Part shown: positions 36,265-46,288 of the stretch, in pieces
How the letters are laid out: every line of letters starts with the position of its first letter
How positions within the stretch are numbered: position 1 is the first letter of the stretch
Assembly: GCA_029564115.1 (NCBI GenBank)
Contig: JAKQQP010000233.1
Span: 124,001 to 188,000 of the forward strand
Direction: 5' to 3'
Source of the DNA: Candidatus Rifleibacteriota bacterium
GTDB taxonomy: Bacteria > Riflebacteria > Ozemobacteria > Ozemobacterales > Ozemobacteraceae
Length of the DNA stretch: 64,000 bases
The notes under the pieces: model-generated
Told to the model about the DNA's origin: nothing
The model's database searches: none
Seen by the model: the letters and a program-made list of their open reading frames with translations, nothing else
Position numbers and translations under genes: made by a program

Positions 36265-38751
36265 TTACCTGGAAGGCTCAGAATTATCAGCCTTCATGGC
36301 CATGCCCGTCAAGGCAGCCCGGGCTGGTTCGGCAATGGTTCTGATATGAAGATCGTGCTGTGAAAAGGGTATTTCTATATCGTTCTCACGAAACAGTCTG
36401 TCTATTTCGTAATGTATTTCGTTTTTGATCTTCATGCGAATATCGATATCCGCGACCCAGGCCCGCAGTTCAAAATCGAGAGAACTGGCACCAAAATTCA
36501 TAAAAAACACCGCTGGTGCCGGGAACTTCATAACGAAAGGGTTATCCTGGGCAATGCGCAAAAGAATCTGGGTCACCTTCTGAACGTCAGACCCGTAAGC
36601 GACACCAACCTGCACGATCAGGCGCGTCTGGCGATCTGAAAGGGTCCAGTTGGTGACAGTAGTCGAAACCAGATCACTGTTTGGCACAATCATTTCGGAG
36701 CGATCGAAAGTTTCGACGACAGTAGCACGCAAACCGAGGTTTTTTATGGTTCCCCAGTCGCCTCTGATCTGCACAATGTCTCCGACCTTGATAGAGCGTT
36801 CGAAAAGCAGAATCAGGCCGCTGGCAAAATTATTAACAATATTCTGCAGACCAAAACCGATACCGATACCAAGTGCCCCGACAATAACCGTCAGATTCTG
36901 CAGACCTATACCTATACTCGAAAGACCTGTGACCACGCCTATCACCACAAAAGCATAGTGAATCAAACGGTTAATGGAAATACCGACTCCCTTTTCTACT
37001 TTACGGCGCGGGTAAACCTCTTCGTCGAGAACACGTTGAATCAGCCAGGAAATGGCCAGGGAAGCATAGACCAGAACTACCGCCCAGACAAGCATTCCGA
37101 GGGAAAGGCGATAGCCCTGCAGTGAAACACCAAAAGCCAGAATTTTTTCGGCAGCCAGCCAGGGGCTGTCGAAAAATCCCCACACTGACAGCATTGCAGA
37201 AAAAGCTGTAAATAGAACTATAACGTCGATTATCAGATCAGTCCGTTTGATAAAAATCTTGTGGTATTTTTTTACAAGTTCGTTTTTATGAACCAGACTG
37301 TTGTCAAAAACGGTTTCGACAATGCCCCCCATTACTATATCTATCATCCAGGCGATGACGCCAAGAAAAATTGTCTTGATTGTTACATCGAGAAGATGGT
37401 TGGAAAAGGCCATATAACCGGCAACCTGAGTGAAGAAAACCAGAGAGAGTGTCATGGCACCGGTTTTCAGGCCCATTATATAGAGAGGCGAACCATTCTC
37501 TCTGACGTTGACACGTGCCCGCCAGAAGCAGAGAAGAGCCCCGGAAAATCCGACAAGAGCTGTGAAAAGGCGCATTAGAGGAGCCGGGAAGTTTATCAGG
37601 AGCAAAAACCTGATCAATAGATAGAGTGCCACAATAAAATACAAAAGTTTGCGCCGCCATGATTGAGAAATCACGGCAGCAACCAGACGGGAGCCAGCGA
37701 ATGAAAGAATACAAGAAAACACCAGCCAGTAAAACGTCGGAATTGTCTCAAAGAATGGCAGAGGCAGGATAACACCGATCAGAATAGCTGCAGAAATATA
37801 TCTGTCGAAAATGAAGCTCAACTTCAGCTGTTCCAGGTGTTTGAGCCTCAGCGAACGAAAAAACCAGGCAAATCCGGTAATCAGAAGAAGCTGCAAAACA
37901 AGTATCCAGCCAGATGCATTGTAAAAACTTCTGCCAGGAAGCTCGACGCTGGCGATGCCGAGCCAGAGTTCTTCCCAGGCTGATCTGTTGAACTGAGAGA
38001 TAAAAGTCGGCGTAAACATAGCCGGGCGAGACTTTCGAAACAAATCTTTGCGCATACCCGCCAGCAGTCTATCGATTTCGGCAAGCTGCGCCTGAGCCTC
38101 GCGTTGCAGATCTATAACGCGCTGTTGAAAAGCTACCAGAGGCGACTCGATACCTTCGAAGCTTTTCCTGGCTTTGGCAATAAGAGTCAGTGATTCTTTG
38201 TAAATATTGCGAATTGCAGAATTGATGTCGGCGGCCAGGGCGCTTTGCTGGTTCTGCCAATTGGATTCCTTATTTACCCAGGTCTGTTTAAGACTTTCAA
38301 TTTTTGTCAGTCGTTCGGAAACGGACTTGGCATGAAGGGCAACAGCTTCGATAATTTTGCGAATATCACTTCTCAGAGCAGAAACTTTTTCGAAGCCGTA
38401 ACTGCCAGATTCCTTGATCTCAGAAAACTGTCTTTTATTTTCGTCGAGGCGAGCTTTCTCCTGGGTATACTCCCCCGAAATCTGCTGAATATCAGTAAGA
38501 CTCTTGACCAGCTGTTCAAGACCAGATGCTTCATCTTTCAAGGACTCGGCCCGGGGGAGGACTTCAGCCATGGAATCGACCACCGGCTCAACCGAAGGAC
38601 TGGCGTTAACAGCCGGAACCGGTACAGGCAATGGGCCCACGAACTGCGACAAATCGATAGTCTGGGCGCAAACGGCCGAAATTACGAAAAAAAACGCGAA
38701 AAATACGAATATTAACCCCGTAAACCTTATTTTTTCTTTATTATTCAGCAT
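36265..38751 (-). CDS. Large MscS-type mechanosensitive channel (MscK-like)
   Basis: The 828-residue protein has a signal peptide (about 1-30), a periplasmic coiled-coil region (about 60-260), several TM helices, and a C-terminal MscS core. The pore helix and lining are clear: GIGIGFGLQNIVNNFASGLILLFERSIKVGD, then the beta domain with VVETFDRSEMIVPNSDLVSTTVTNW. It is longer than MscS (about 286) and shorter than MscK (1120). Such channels release solutes on osmotic down-shock. No adjacent gene suggests a special role. Confidence 0.88.
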   Translation of the reverse strand: MLNNKEKIRFTGLIFVFFAFFFVISAVCAQTIDLSQFVGPLPVPVPAVNASPSVEPVVDSMAEVLPRAESLKDEASGLEQLVKSLTDIQQISGEYTQEKARLDENKRQFSEIKESGSYGFEKVSALRSDIRKIIEAVALHAKSVSERLTKIESLKQTWVNKESNWQNQQSALAADINSAIRNIYKESLTLIAKARKSFEGIESPLVAFQQRVIDLQREAQAQLAEIDRLLAGMRKDLFRKSRPAMFTPTFISQFNRSAWEELWLGIASVELPGRSFYNASGWILVLQLLLITGFAWFFRSLRLKHLEQLKLSFIFDRYISAAILIGVILPLPFFETIPTFYWLVFSCILSFAGSRLVAAVISQSWRRKLLYFIVALYLLIRFLLLINFPAPLMRLFTALVGFSGALLCFWRARVNVRENGSPLYIMGLKTGAMTLSLVFFTQVAGYMAFSNHLLDVTIKTIFLGVIAWMIDIVMGGIVETVFDNSLVHKNELVKKYHKIFIKRTDLIIDVIVLFTAFSAMLSVWGFFDSPWLAAEKILAFGVSLQGYRLSLGMLVWAVVLVYASLAISWLIQRVLDEEVYPRRKVEKGVGISINRLIHYAFVVIGVVTGLSSIGIGLQNLTVIVGALGIGIGFGLQNIVNNFASGLILLFERSIKVGDIVQIRGDWGTIKNLGLRATVVETFDRSEMIVPNSDLVSTTVTNWTLSDRQTRLIVQVGVAYGSDVQKVTQILLRIAQDNPFVMKFPAPAVFFMNFGASSLDFELRAWVADIDIRMKIKNEIHYEIDRLFRENDIEIPFSQHDLHIRTIAEPARAALTGMAMKADNSEPSR

Positions 38752-38889
38752 TATTAATCTCCTCTCGCCATACTAACAATTATTATTCGACCAATGCAAC
38801 CCACTCCATGGCAAGACCGCATGGCAAAAGCATGTTTTTACTTTGCTGGTCGAGATCAGCAAAAATGCAGAAAATAAAAATTACAATTT

Positions 38890-39648
38890 TTAAACCCGGC
38901 CCATAAAGCGAAGTATGCCTTCCAGGATTGTCCAGGGGTTGGGTGGGCAGCCTGGAATATAAAGGTCAACCGGAATAAGGTCGCCGATGCCATCGTTAAC
39001 CTCGCTGTTACCCTTGAAAAGACCGCCTGATATGGCGCATGCCCCTGTAGCAATAACTATCGAGGGAGATGGCAGGGCCTCATAAGTTTTCAGCAACGCA
39101 AGCTTCATATTCTGGCTGACCGGGCCAGTTACAAGTAGACCGTCAGCGTGACGTGGTGAAGCGACAAACTGAATGCCAAATCGTGCCAGATCAAAATTAG
39201 GAGTTGCCAGAACGTTGGTATCAGCCTCGCAGGCATTGCAACCACCGGCGCTTACCTGCCGCAGCTTGAGCGACCTGCCGAACAGGCGGCGTAATTCCAC
39301 GGCCATGGCTTCTGCTCTTTTGAATTCAGCGTTGACAACGCACAAATCTTCTTTTTTATTGGCTGCCATCGAGAATTCTTGAGTAAAAGTGATCAACTTG
39401 TGCTGACAGGCCTCTTCGCAGGCGCGACAGAAAATACACAGCCCAAGATCGATGACGGGGCGATTATCTGGCCCGCGTGACAGAGCCCCGGTCGGGCATA
39501 CTCCGGCGCAGGCCGAACAATCACCCTGGCAGGTGCCGTTGGCAATCTGCGGGCGACCGACATAACGCGGGGCCATAACCGGCATTTTTTCGGGGTAAGG
39601 ATAAGTTCGATACTGTTGATGCAACCTGGCTTTAAGAATCTGCAGCAT
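38890..39648 (-). CDS. Ehr/hydrogenase-4-type small subunit with fused ferredoxin domain (NuoB/HyfI-like)
   Basis: The 252-residue protein joins two modules. Residues 40-81 hold two 4Fe-4S motifs (C40, C44, C47, C51 and C71, C74, C77, C81), as in a ferredoxin. Residues 130-240 hold the NuoB-type proximal cluster ligands C137 and C140 (GGCNACEAD), C204 (GACAISGG) and C234 (GCPPNP). It would pass electrons from a soluble donor to the membrane arm. Last gene of the complex operon, eight bases after the large-subunit gene. The clusters are intact even though the large subunit has no nickel site. Confidence 0.88.
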   Translation of the reverse strand: MLQILKARLHQQYRTYPYPEKMPVMAPRYVGRPQIANGTCQGDCSACAGVCPTGALSRGPDNRPVIDLGLCIFCRACEEACQHKLITFTQEFSMAANKKEDLCVVNAEFKRAEAMAVELRRLFGRSLKLRQVSAGGCNACEADTNVLATPNFDLARFGIQFVASPRHADGLLVTGPVSQNMKLALLKTYEALPSPSIVIATGACAISGGLFKGNSEVNDGIGDLIPVDLYIPGCPPNPWTILEGILRFMGRV

Positions 39649-39656
39649 ATTTCACC

Positions 39657-41150
39657 TCAGAGGTCGTGGCCGCAATAAGAGAGGTTAAAGCTCTTATTAC
39701 ACAGCGGAAAGTCTGAAATTTCCTGGTTTCTTAGAGCAAGAGCCAGGCCAAACCAGTTATGGAAAGAGGGGTCGACTATCTTATATTTTTTTATCGTACC
39801 GCGCGCATCGGTAACCGCAACGTGGCAGATTTCGCCTCGCCAGCCTTCTAGAAGACTTACAGCCATCGATGCCGGCGCCAGGCTCTTTTTCTGCTGGCTG
39901 AAACCAGCCTGTTCAGGAGTCAGCTCATCGAGTAAAGCTCTGATAAGTCTCAAAGATTCTTTTATTTCGAGCCAACGCACCGTTGCCCGCCCGTTAACAT
40001 CGCCGCGGGCAGTTGTCGAAACTCTTGGCGGCAGCCATTTAAAGGCGCCGAAGGGATGAGAAGCTCTTATATCGACGGGCAAGCCACAGGCACGGGCAGA
40101 AGGGCCGACAAGACCGACAGCTACAGCGTCTTCACGACTGACAAGCCCTGTTTCTTCAAACCTGGAAACTACTGATGGCGTATCCCAAATCAGTTCGATC
40201 GCCGAAAACAGATCGGCTTCTATTGTCTTGAGGCGGCTGAGAATTGTTTCTTTCAGAGCAAGGTCGACTTCAAAGCCGACACCGCCGGTTTTGACAAGGC
40301 CACGACCAAAACGGTTGCCGCAGATAACGCCGGTGGTATTCAAAATATCGCCTCTGATGCGGCCACAATAAGCCGCAGTGGGCAAAAAGCCGACATCTCC
40401 GGCCAGAGCGCCCAGGTCACCAGTGTGATTGGCCATGCGCTCCAGTTCCAGGGCAACGGCTCTGATTATTTCAGCATTTTTTGAATTTTGCAGACCACTC
40501 AAAGACTCAATATTCATGGCGTAGGCAGTTGTATGGCCGATACTGGTATCGCCGGCGAGCACTTCCATGAGGTGCAGAATTTTTTGTGGCGGTGCAGATG
40601 GTATGGCTCTCTCGATGCCGCGATGCTGGTAACCAAGTTCTATTTCGAGATGAAAGACCTTTTCGCCGTGACACTGAAAGCGAAAGTGCCCGGGTTCGAT
40701 TATGCCGGCATGTACCGGGCCAACGCCGACCTCATGCACTTCTTCGCCCTTGACTTCAAAATAGGAAGTTACCCCTGGAATCGGCTCGACATCATGACCG
40801 GCGCGAGGTTGAAACCTGATCGGCTTCAACCAGGGGTGCCCCGTCATCTCGACATCATGAATTTCGGCTATTTCGCGTTCGAACCAGTGAGCTTGCGAAA
40901 GCACCGGAGTAAGAGATGCAAACCTGCTGCCACAACGACACGAAACCACTTCGATTTCTGCATCCGCATCAAAAGCCATGACAGCTACCAATTGCGACTG
41001 CCCTGCTTCAGGCAACAAAAAAAGGGCCGAAAGCCGGGCACCCTTCTGTATGGCTGCAGCAAGGTGCTGGCGAAAGCCTTCGGCTTCGAGAACAGGTATT
41101 TTCTCACAGGGGGTACTGTCACCATTTTTCAATGTCAGTCGATTTTTCAT
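39657..41150 (-). CDS. Fused NuoC/NuoD-type large subunit lacking NiFe-site cysteines (Ehr-type)
   Basis: The 497-residue protein has an N-terminal NuoC-like domain (about 1-120) fused to a NuoD/HycE-like domain. At the L1 position of group 4 hydrogenases (RxCGxC) it reads EVLAGDTSIGH (residues 196-206), with no cysteine. At the C-terminal L2 position it ends DFPLCNKSFNLSYCGHDL with no DPCxxC. Nickel cannot be held as in hydrogenases. The family fits energy-converting hydrogenase-related (Ehr) complexes. The reaction is unknown; quinone or other chemistry at the site is possible. It overlaps the upstream gene by four bases. Confidence 0.85.
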   Translation of the reverse strand: MKNRLTLKNGDSTPCEKIPVLEAEGFRQHLAAAIQKGARLSALFLLPEAGQSQLVAVMAFDADAEIEVVSCRCGSRFASLTPVLSQAHWFEREIAEIHDVEMTGHPWLKPIRFQPRAGHDVEPIPGVTSYFEVKGEEVHEVGVGPVHAGIIEPGHFRFQCHGEKVFHLEIELGYQHRGIERAIPSAPPQKILHLMEVLAGDTSIGHTTAYAMNIESLSGLQNSKNAEIIRAVALELERMANHTGDLGALAGDVGFLPTAAYCGRIRGDILNTTGVICGNRFGRGLVKTGGVGFEVDLALKETILSRLKTIEADLFSAIELIWDTPSVVSRFEETGLVSREDAVAVGLVGPSARACGLPVDIRASHPFGAFKWLPPRVSTTARGDVNGRATVRWLEIKESLRLIRALLDELTPEQAGFSQQKKSLAPASMAVSLLEGWRGEICHVAVTDARGTIKKYKIVDPSFHNWFGLALALRNQEISDFPLCNKSFNLSYCGHDL

Positions 41151-42712
41151 AAGTCTGCACCTCCGATCAGCATTGCAGCACCATTTACGGCAACTTTTAC
41201 GAATTCAGGCAGGTAGCAGCCGAGCACTAGAGCCAACGAAAGAAAAAGAGCCGGCGTCAGCAGTTGAAGGGTATCTTCCGGGATCACCCCGTCGGAGCCA
41301 GGTATAGATTCAACACTTTTCTGGCGTTGTTTTTTGTGCTTATTGCCGGCATCATCATGGCAGCCATGCCCACTTTCAGCAAGCGGCTCATCGGGCTTTT
41401 TCCCGAGAGTCATCTGCATAAAAATGGTCAGCATACCGATAAAAACAATCATCAAAAACAGAAGATACAGACCGGCGGCCAACCAGCTTCTGGTTGACAG
41501 GGCTGAACGCAGAATCACAAATTCGCTGATAAAGGTTCCGAATGGTGGCGTGCCGGTAATAGCGAGAAAACCTGCAAGCCAAAGGGTTGCAGTAAAAGGC
41601 ATAGCCTTGAGCAAGCCAGAAATTTTTTCGACCTTTTTGGTGCCAAAAGCGCTGAGAATATTGCCAGACAGAAGAAACAGCGAAGACTTGACCAGAGAAT
41701 GGCAGATAGCGTGCAGCATGGCGCCGGCAGCGGCAGAACCGCCCAGACCGATGCCGGTGGCCAGAATACCCATATGTTCGACACTTGAATAGGCCAGCAT
41801 TCGCTTGTAATCAGGCTGATGCATGATAAAAACGCCTGACAGTCCCATTGAAACCAGCCCAGCGATTACCAGCAGTTCAGACGCAAATGCTGCCATAACC
41901 GGTATGGCAACACAAACCTGATAAATTCTGAGAATACCCAGAAATGCGCAGTTCAGCAGCGCTCCGGAAAGCATTGCCGAAACAGGCGACGGAGCTTCGC
42001 TATGGGCATCTGGAAGCCATGTATGCATTGGCGCCAGACCCATTTTTGTGCCATAACCGACAAGAAAGAAAATAAACGCGACCTTCAGCCAACCAGTTTT
42101 AAGATACCCGGCAAACATGATCAGGCCAGCTGGAGTGAATGTCTGAACATGGCTGGTGGTGGTCATGGCCAGGAAGAAAACCCCCATAAGAGCTAAAGCG
42201 ATGCCAACCGAACAGATGATCAGATATTTCCAGGCGGCTTCCAGAGAGCGGCGGTTGCGGTGGTAATAGATCAATGGCGTGCTGGCAAGAGTAGTAGCTT
42301 CGATACCGATCCATTGCAGCCCGAAGTGCATGCTCAAAATCGCCAGACTCATCGCAGCGAGAAAGAGTTGCATACAGGCAGTAAAAACGGCATTGCGGTT
42401 ACTGAGAAACTGCCAGCCGGCCAGGTCGGCTTTTTCCACCTGAGGGTGCTTATCGATATAAATCATGGCATAAACGGCAGAGCCGGTAAACAGCAGACTT
42501 GTCAAAGTAAGAAAAATCTTCGTAAGATTGTCGAGACCGAGCCAGATACCGTTGAGTTCGCCAGCTTCACCGCTGCAAAGACGCATGACCAGTGCAAGAT
42601 GCACAAAAGCCACAACCAGTAAAATATTTTTGCGCAATTTTTCTGAATCGATAAACAGCGAGCAAATGCCGGTAATTGCCGGCAAAAGAATGATAATCCA
42701 TGCCGTATTCAT
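41147..42712 (-). CDS. Antiporter-like proton-pumping subunit (HyfF/NuoN-like)
   Basis: The 521-residue, about 14-helix membrane protein belongs to the NuoL/M/N (Mrp antiporter-like) family. The channel Lys/Glu/His residues lie in segments such as VGYGTKMGLAPMHTWLPDAHSEAPSPVSAMLSGALLN and MLAYSSVEHMGILATGIGLGG, which match the core half-channels. An acidic and His-containing loop before the last helices (about 450-480) is unusual. It would move protons or sodium, driven by electron transfer in the peripheral arm. It overlaps its neighbours by four bases on both sides. Confidence 0.85.
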   Translation of the reverse strand: MNTAWIIILLPAITGICSLFIDSEKLRKNILLVVAFVHLALVMRLCSGEAGELNGIWLGLDNLTKIFLTLTSLLFTGSAVYAMIYIDKHPQVEKADLAGWQFLSNRNAVFTACMQLFLAAMSLAILSMHFGLQWIGIEATTLASTPLIYYHRNRRSLEAAWKYLIICSVGIALALMGVFFLAMTTTSHVQTFTPAGLIMFAGYLKTGWLKVAFIFFLVGYGTKMGLAPMHTWLPDAHSEAPSPVSAMLSGALLNCAFLGILRIYQVCVAIPVMAAFASELLVIAGLVSMGLSGVFIMHQPDYKRMLAYSSVEHMGILATGIGLGGSAAAGAMLHAICHSLVKSSLFLLSGNILSAFGTKKVEKISGLLKAMPFTATLWLAGFLAITGTPPFGTFISEFVILRSALSTRSWLAAGLYLLFLMIVFIGMLTIFMQMTLGKKPDEPLAESGHGCHDDAGNKHKKQRQKSVESIPGSDGVIPEDTLQLLTPALFLSLALVLGCYLPEFVKVAVNGAAMLIGGADL

Positions 42713-43383
42713 TCGACCACCTCCTCGTCAGCCGCAGTGGCAATTTCGAGATCAGAAAGTTCGATGAAGCGGTCGGCGTCTATGTGATCGAACTCACGGT
42801 CAATATGAAAAAGCATGATACCCATAAGGAAAATACCTACGAACACGTCGAGAAGAATGCCGAGCTCGACAATTACCGAAAACTCGCTGCCAAGACTCAA
42901 CCCTGAAGTAAAAACTCCGTTTTCAAGAACCAGAAAACCCAGAGTCTGAGTAAGAGCCTTTCTTCTGGTGATAAGCAGCAGAAGGCCAGAGAACACCAGA
43001 AAGAACCCGGCAGTCAACGTAACCGGCGAGGCGAGCGGTTCAGTTGTCTGCAGTTTGCCGACTACCCAACCGGATACACCTAACAGAAACATGCCAATCA
43101 ACATAGAAGCTCCGAAACTGATAAAAGGCTCGATTTCGCGGCGGGTGCCCGATTCGACCATCGCTTTATTCAGCAGCCATGGCAGCAGACCGCTCTTCAA
43201 AACGATACTGGCTGCCGAAAGAAAAACCAGTGCCATTGAAAAATGGCCGTCACCAGCTGCAGCCAGAGGAAGAATTCCGAGCAGCAGCCCCTGAAAAGCC
43301 ACCATGCGGATAGACATCAACAAACGGCTTGAGCCAAGCAGAAACAGACAGGATAAAGCCAACAGAGTTGCGATACTGTTCAT
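42709..43383 (-). CDS. HyfE-like membrane subunit
   Basis: The 224-residue protein has about six TM helices and the length and pattern of HyfE, whose N-terminal half corresponds to NuoK. Charged residues inside helices, as in MVAFQGLLLGILPL and LGFLVLENGVFTSGLSLG (Glu in the helix), are the ion-path residues of this family. It sits between the HyfC-like and HyfF-like genes, the usual order in hydrogenase-4 operons. It overlaps the next gene by four bases. Confidence 0.82.
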   Translation of the reverse strand: MNSIATLLALSCLFLLGSSRLLMSIRMVAFQGLLLGILPLAAAGDGHFSMALVFLSAASIVLKSGLLPWLLNKAMVESGTRREIEPFISFGASMLIGMFLLGVSGWVVGKLQTTEPLASPVTLTAGFFLVFSGLLLLITRRKALTQTLGFLVLENGVFTSGLSLGSEFSVIVELGILLDVFVGIFLMGIMLFHIDREFDHIDADRFIELSDLEIATAADEEVVE

Positions 43384-43385
43384 AT

Positions 43386-44306
43386 TCAGTTTCCTGCAAT
43401 CTTGAGAATCAGAGCAATAATAGCGAGAGCACCGGAGCCGACTATAAATTTGGGCACATGAATCAGTCTCAACCTGGCGATGGTTGATTCAACCACCCCA
43501 ATCACCACTGTGACAAACAGCATGCCGAGAATGAAGGCCGGGACATGCGCCATGGCAGGCAGATCACCGGCATTGATGATCAGCCCCGACAAAAGGCTGG
43601 AAAAGAGCCAAAGCTTGTATGCTGAAGCATATTCAATCAGCGCCAGATCTTTGCTGCTGTAATCGAGAATCATGACTTCATGAATCATGGTCAGTTCAAG
43701 GTGGGTATTTGGGTCATCAACAGGTATTCTGGCGTTTTCCGTCAGCAGCACGATCATCCAGCTCACGGCTATGAGGAGCATAATTGCAGGGTTCTGTCGC
43801 CAGAGATCGAACGACAGCCCCGAAAATATATCCGAAACACTCAGGCTCCCGGTTTCGTTTACCAGCACCAGCAGACCACAAAAAAATGCCGGCTCGGCCA
43901 AAGCACTGTAAAGAACTTCGCGGCTGGCCCCCATGCCTTCGAAGGCAGAACCGCGGTCAAGCGCTGCGATCACCATAAAAAATCTTCCGATGCCGAGCAG
44001 ATAAGCCATGAGAATGACATCTCCCGAGAAGCTGCAAATGGCGGAACGCAAAAAAACCGGCACCAGCAACCCGGCTGCCAGTGTCGAGAAGAAAATTACG
44101 AATGGAGCAAGGCGGGTGACGGCAGTCGAGGTCTGGCTGTAGGTGGCAGACTTGCGCAGCAGCTTAAAAACATCGAAATAGAGCTGCAGCACAGGTGGCC
44201 CCTTTTTCCCGGCAAAAAAGGCTTTGACCTTATTGATAATACCAGGCAGAATCGGGGCAAGAAGCAAAGAAACGATGTAAAACATCATAGATACGGGGCT
44301 TATCAT
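43386..44306 (-). CDS. NuoH/HyfC-like membrane subunit
   Basis: The product is 306 residues from ATG 44306, whose codon overlaps the stop of the HyfB-like gene (ATGA); the open frame extends to 44360 without better support. The protein has about eight TM helices and typical NuoH/HycD features: LLRKSATYSQTSTAV, YSALAEPAFFCGLL, and RIPVDDPNTHLELTMIHEVMILDYSSKDLALIEYA. The acidic stretch lies on the loop that contacts the peripheral arm and the quinone-like cavity. It links electron transfer to ion movement. Confidence 0.88.
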   Translation of the reverse strand: MISPVSMMFYIVSLLLAPILPGIINKVKAFFAGKKGPPVLQLYFDVFKLLRKSATYSQTSTAVTRLAPFVIFFSTLAAGLLVPVFLRSAICSFSGDVILMAYLLGIGRFFMVIAALDRGSAFEGMGASREVLYSALAEPAFFCGLLVLVNETGSLSVSDIFSGLSFDLWRQNPAIMLLIAVSWMIVLLTENARIPVDDPNTHLELTMIHEVMILDYSSKDLALIEYASAYKLWLFSSLLSGLIINAGDLPAMAHVPAFILGMLFVTVVIGVVESTIARLRLIHVPKFIVGSGALAIIALILKIAGN

Positions 44307-46288
44307 GCAGCCACCACCTTCCAGAGAAGCAGAACCAGCAAAACTATTGCTATGTAACAAATGTAGAGGTGCAGCCGACCGTGCTGCAGCTTTCTAAGGG
44401 GCACCATGCCACGGTTTATCAGCCCGAACAGCGGAAAATGCAGATAGCGAAGCAATGAATCCTGGGTTTCGGTGCGAAAACTGGCTTTTTGTGGAAACAA
44501 CCCGCTGACCGGCTCGCCATGTCTGAATGGCCGCGCCACGCTCGAGAACACCTCGACGACAGGCTGAGAAAAAGAAGAAGACGTGTATTGAATTCTGGCA
44601 TCAGGGGCAGCAAAACCGCAATCCCAGGTACATCGGCCATAAACGTCGCCCGCGCTGAAAAATCTGCATTTCAGCAGCCAGCCGCTGACGGCCAACAGAA
44701 TAAGGCACAGAGAAAAGCCCATAATCGACCTTACCGGCCCGGCTACCACCAGCACGTCAGCCGCTGAAAAAACGAGACCAGCCGGAGCACCTATCGCGGC
44801 GACCACTTTGCCAACCGGGTATAGAAGCCAGGGTGCCGCCAGAGAAGATGCAAAAATTATAAAAACAAGAATGCCCAGCGGAATTTTAACAAAAGTATTA
44901 ACTTCTTCAGGAGCATTTCTTTTCTCGTTACGGCTGGCCCCGAGAAAAATCAGGCCGAAAGTTCTTGCAAAGCAGGCCATCGCCAGTCCACCAATCAGCC
45001 CCAGACCGGCAAGAATTGTTCCAGAAAGAAGCAAAGCCGCTGCAGAACCAGTTTTAGCAGCTTGCAGACCAGCCAGAAAAATCATAAACTCGCTGTAAAA
45101 GTTGTTGAATGGCGGAAGTCCGGCAATGGCCGCAGCACCTATACCAAAAGTTACGGCTGTAAAGGGCATTTTTCGGGCCAGACCACCCATTAATTCAAGT
45201 TTGCGCGTTCCGACGCCGTAGTAAATAGCGCCTGAACCCAAAAACAACAGACCTTTGCAAACAGAGTGATTGAAGATATGCAGAAATGCCCCCGCGAAAG
45301 CTGCAAAAGCAAGCACCGGCTGTTTCCAGACCCCGGCCAGAACTCCGCAGCCGAGACCCATGAGAATTATGCCGGCATTTTCCATGCTGCTGTAGGCAAT
45401 GACCTTTTTCATATCCTGCTGAACCAGGGCCATTATCAATGCATAAACACCTGTCAGCAGGCCAGCTGTAAGCAGTGCCCAGCCCCAGGCGCTCTGGTAA
45501 TCGGCAAGAAACATCATTACTCTGACAAGGCCATAAAAACCCATTTTGCTCATGGCACCAGACAACAATGCCGAAACATGCGCATCAGCATAGGTATATG
45601 AATCGGGAAGCCAGACATGTAGAGCCAACATACCGACTTTGACGCCAAAACCAAACAAGGCGAGAAAAAAGATGACAGAAGCAGACCCTGAAGGGATCTT
45701 GGCGGCTGTGAAGCTCGCAAACTCAAATGAGCCGCTGCCCGCAGACAGCATGGCGAAGAGAAGAAACAAAGCTGCCGTGCCTATGTGACTGGCTACCAGA
45801 AAACGCCAGCCGGCCATGCGGGCCGAAGCGATTTCGTCACGGTGAATGATAAGAAAAAAGGCAGCTACAGACATTATTTCCCAGGCCATGAGAAAAACTG
45901 CAGCATTGGCTGATACCACCAGCAACAGCATGGTTGCAAAAAGGAGATTGTAAAAAAACCAGTAGCTGCCACTCTCATTGCGATCGTGGTAATTTATCGC
46001 AGCGGCATAAACCGCTGAAATAGCGCCCAGAATAAGAACCGGCAAGGAAAAGAAAGCCGAAACATGGTCGAGACGCAAAGTCGCCAGACCCAATGGCAGA
46101 TTCAGCTGATATAACCCGGCGTCAATGCCATAAATCAGAGTCTGCACCACCGGAACAAATGCCATGACCGCGCCCACTACGCAAGAAACCATTCCCGCGG
46201 CAGCCGACAGAGGCCTGAGACGCCCGGTAAACCAGGCGGTAAGACCGCCAACGACAATAACCACGATAGCCATCAAATAATGCTGCAT
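44303..46288 (-). CDS. Antiporter-like proton-pumping subunit (HyfB/NuoL-like)
   Basis: The 661-residue protein has about 16 TM helices and is the first gene of the complex operon. HyfB-like motifs include FFLIIHRDEIASARMAGW, FGVKVGMLALHVWLPDSYTYADAHVSALLSGAMSKMGFYG and KKVIAYSSMENAGIILMGLG, which hold the family's Lys, His and Glu channel residues. The C-terminal part after residue 560 is an amphipathic extension. With the HyfF-like protein the complex has two pumping modules, compared with three in complex I. No hydrogenase maturation gene is nearby. Confidence 0.88.
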   Translation of the reverse strand: MQHYLMAIVVIVVGGLTAWFTGRLRPLSAAAGMVSCVVGAVMAFVPVVQTLIYGIDAGLYQLNLPLGLATLRLDHVSAFFSLPVLILGAISAVYAAAINYHDRNESGSYWFFYNLLFATMLLLVVSANAAVFLMAWEIMSVAAFFLIIHRDEIASARMAGWRFLVASHIGTAALFLLFAMLSAGSGSFEFASFTAAKIPSGSASVIFFLALFGFGVKVGMLALHVWLPDSYTYADAHVSALLSGAMSKMGFYGLVRVMMFLADYQSAWGWALLTAGLLTGVYALIMALVQQDMKKVIAYSSMENAGIILMGLGCGVLAGVWKQPVLAFAAFAGAFLHIFNHSVCKGLLFLGSGAIYYGVGTRKLELMGGLARKMPFTAVTFGIGAAAIAGLPPFNNFYSEFMIFLAGLQAAKTGSAAALLLSGTILAGLGLIGGLAMACFARTFGLIFLGASRNEKRNAPEEVNTFVKIPLGILVFIIFASSLAAPWLLYPVGKVVAAIGAPAGLVFSAADVLVVAGPVRSIMGFSLCLILLAVSGWLLKCRFFSAGDVYGRCTWDCGFAAPDARIQYTSSSFSQPVVEVFSSVARPFRHGEPVSGLFPQKASFRTETQDSLLRYLHFPLFGLINRGMVPLRKLQHGRLHLYICYIAIVLLVLLLWKVVAA

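Noticed and set aside
39657..41150. Active NiFe hydrogenase large subunit
   Set aside because: Neither RxCGxC nor DPCxxC is present.
40488..41216. 242-residue plus-strand frame
   Set aside because: Antisense to the conserved NuoCD-like gene, with no family pattern.
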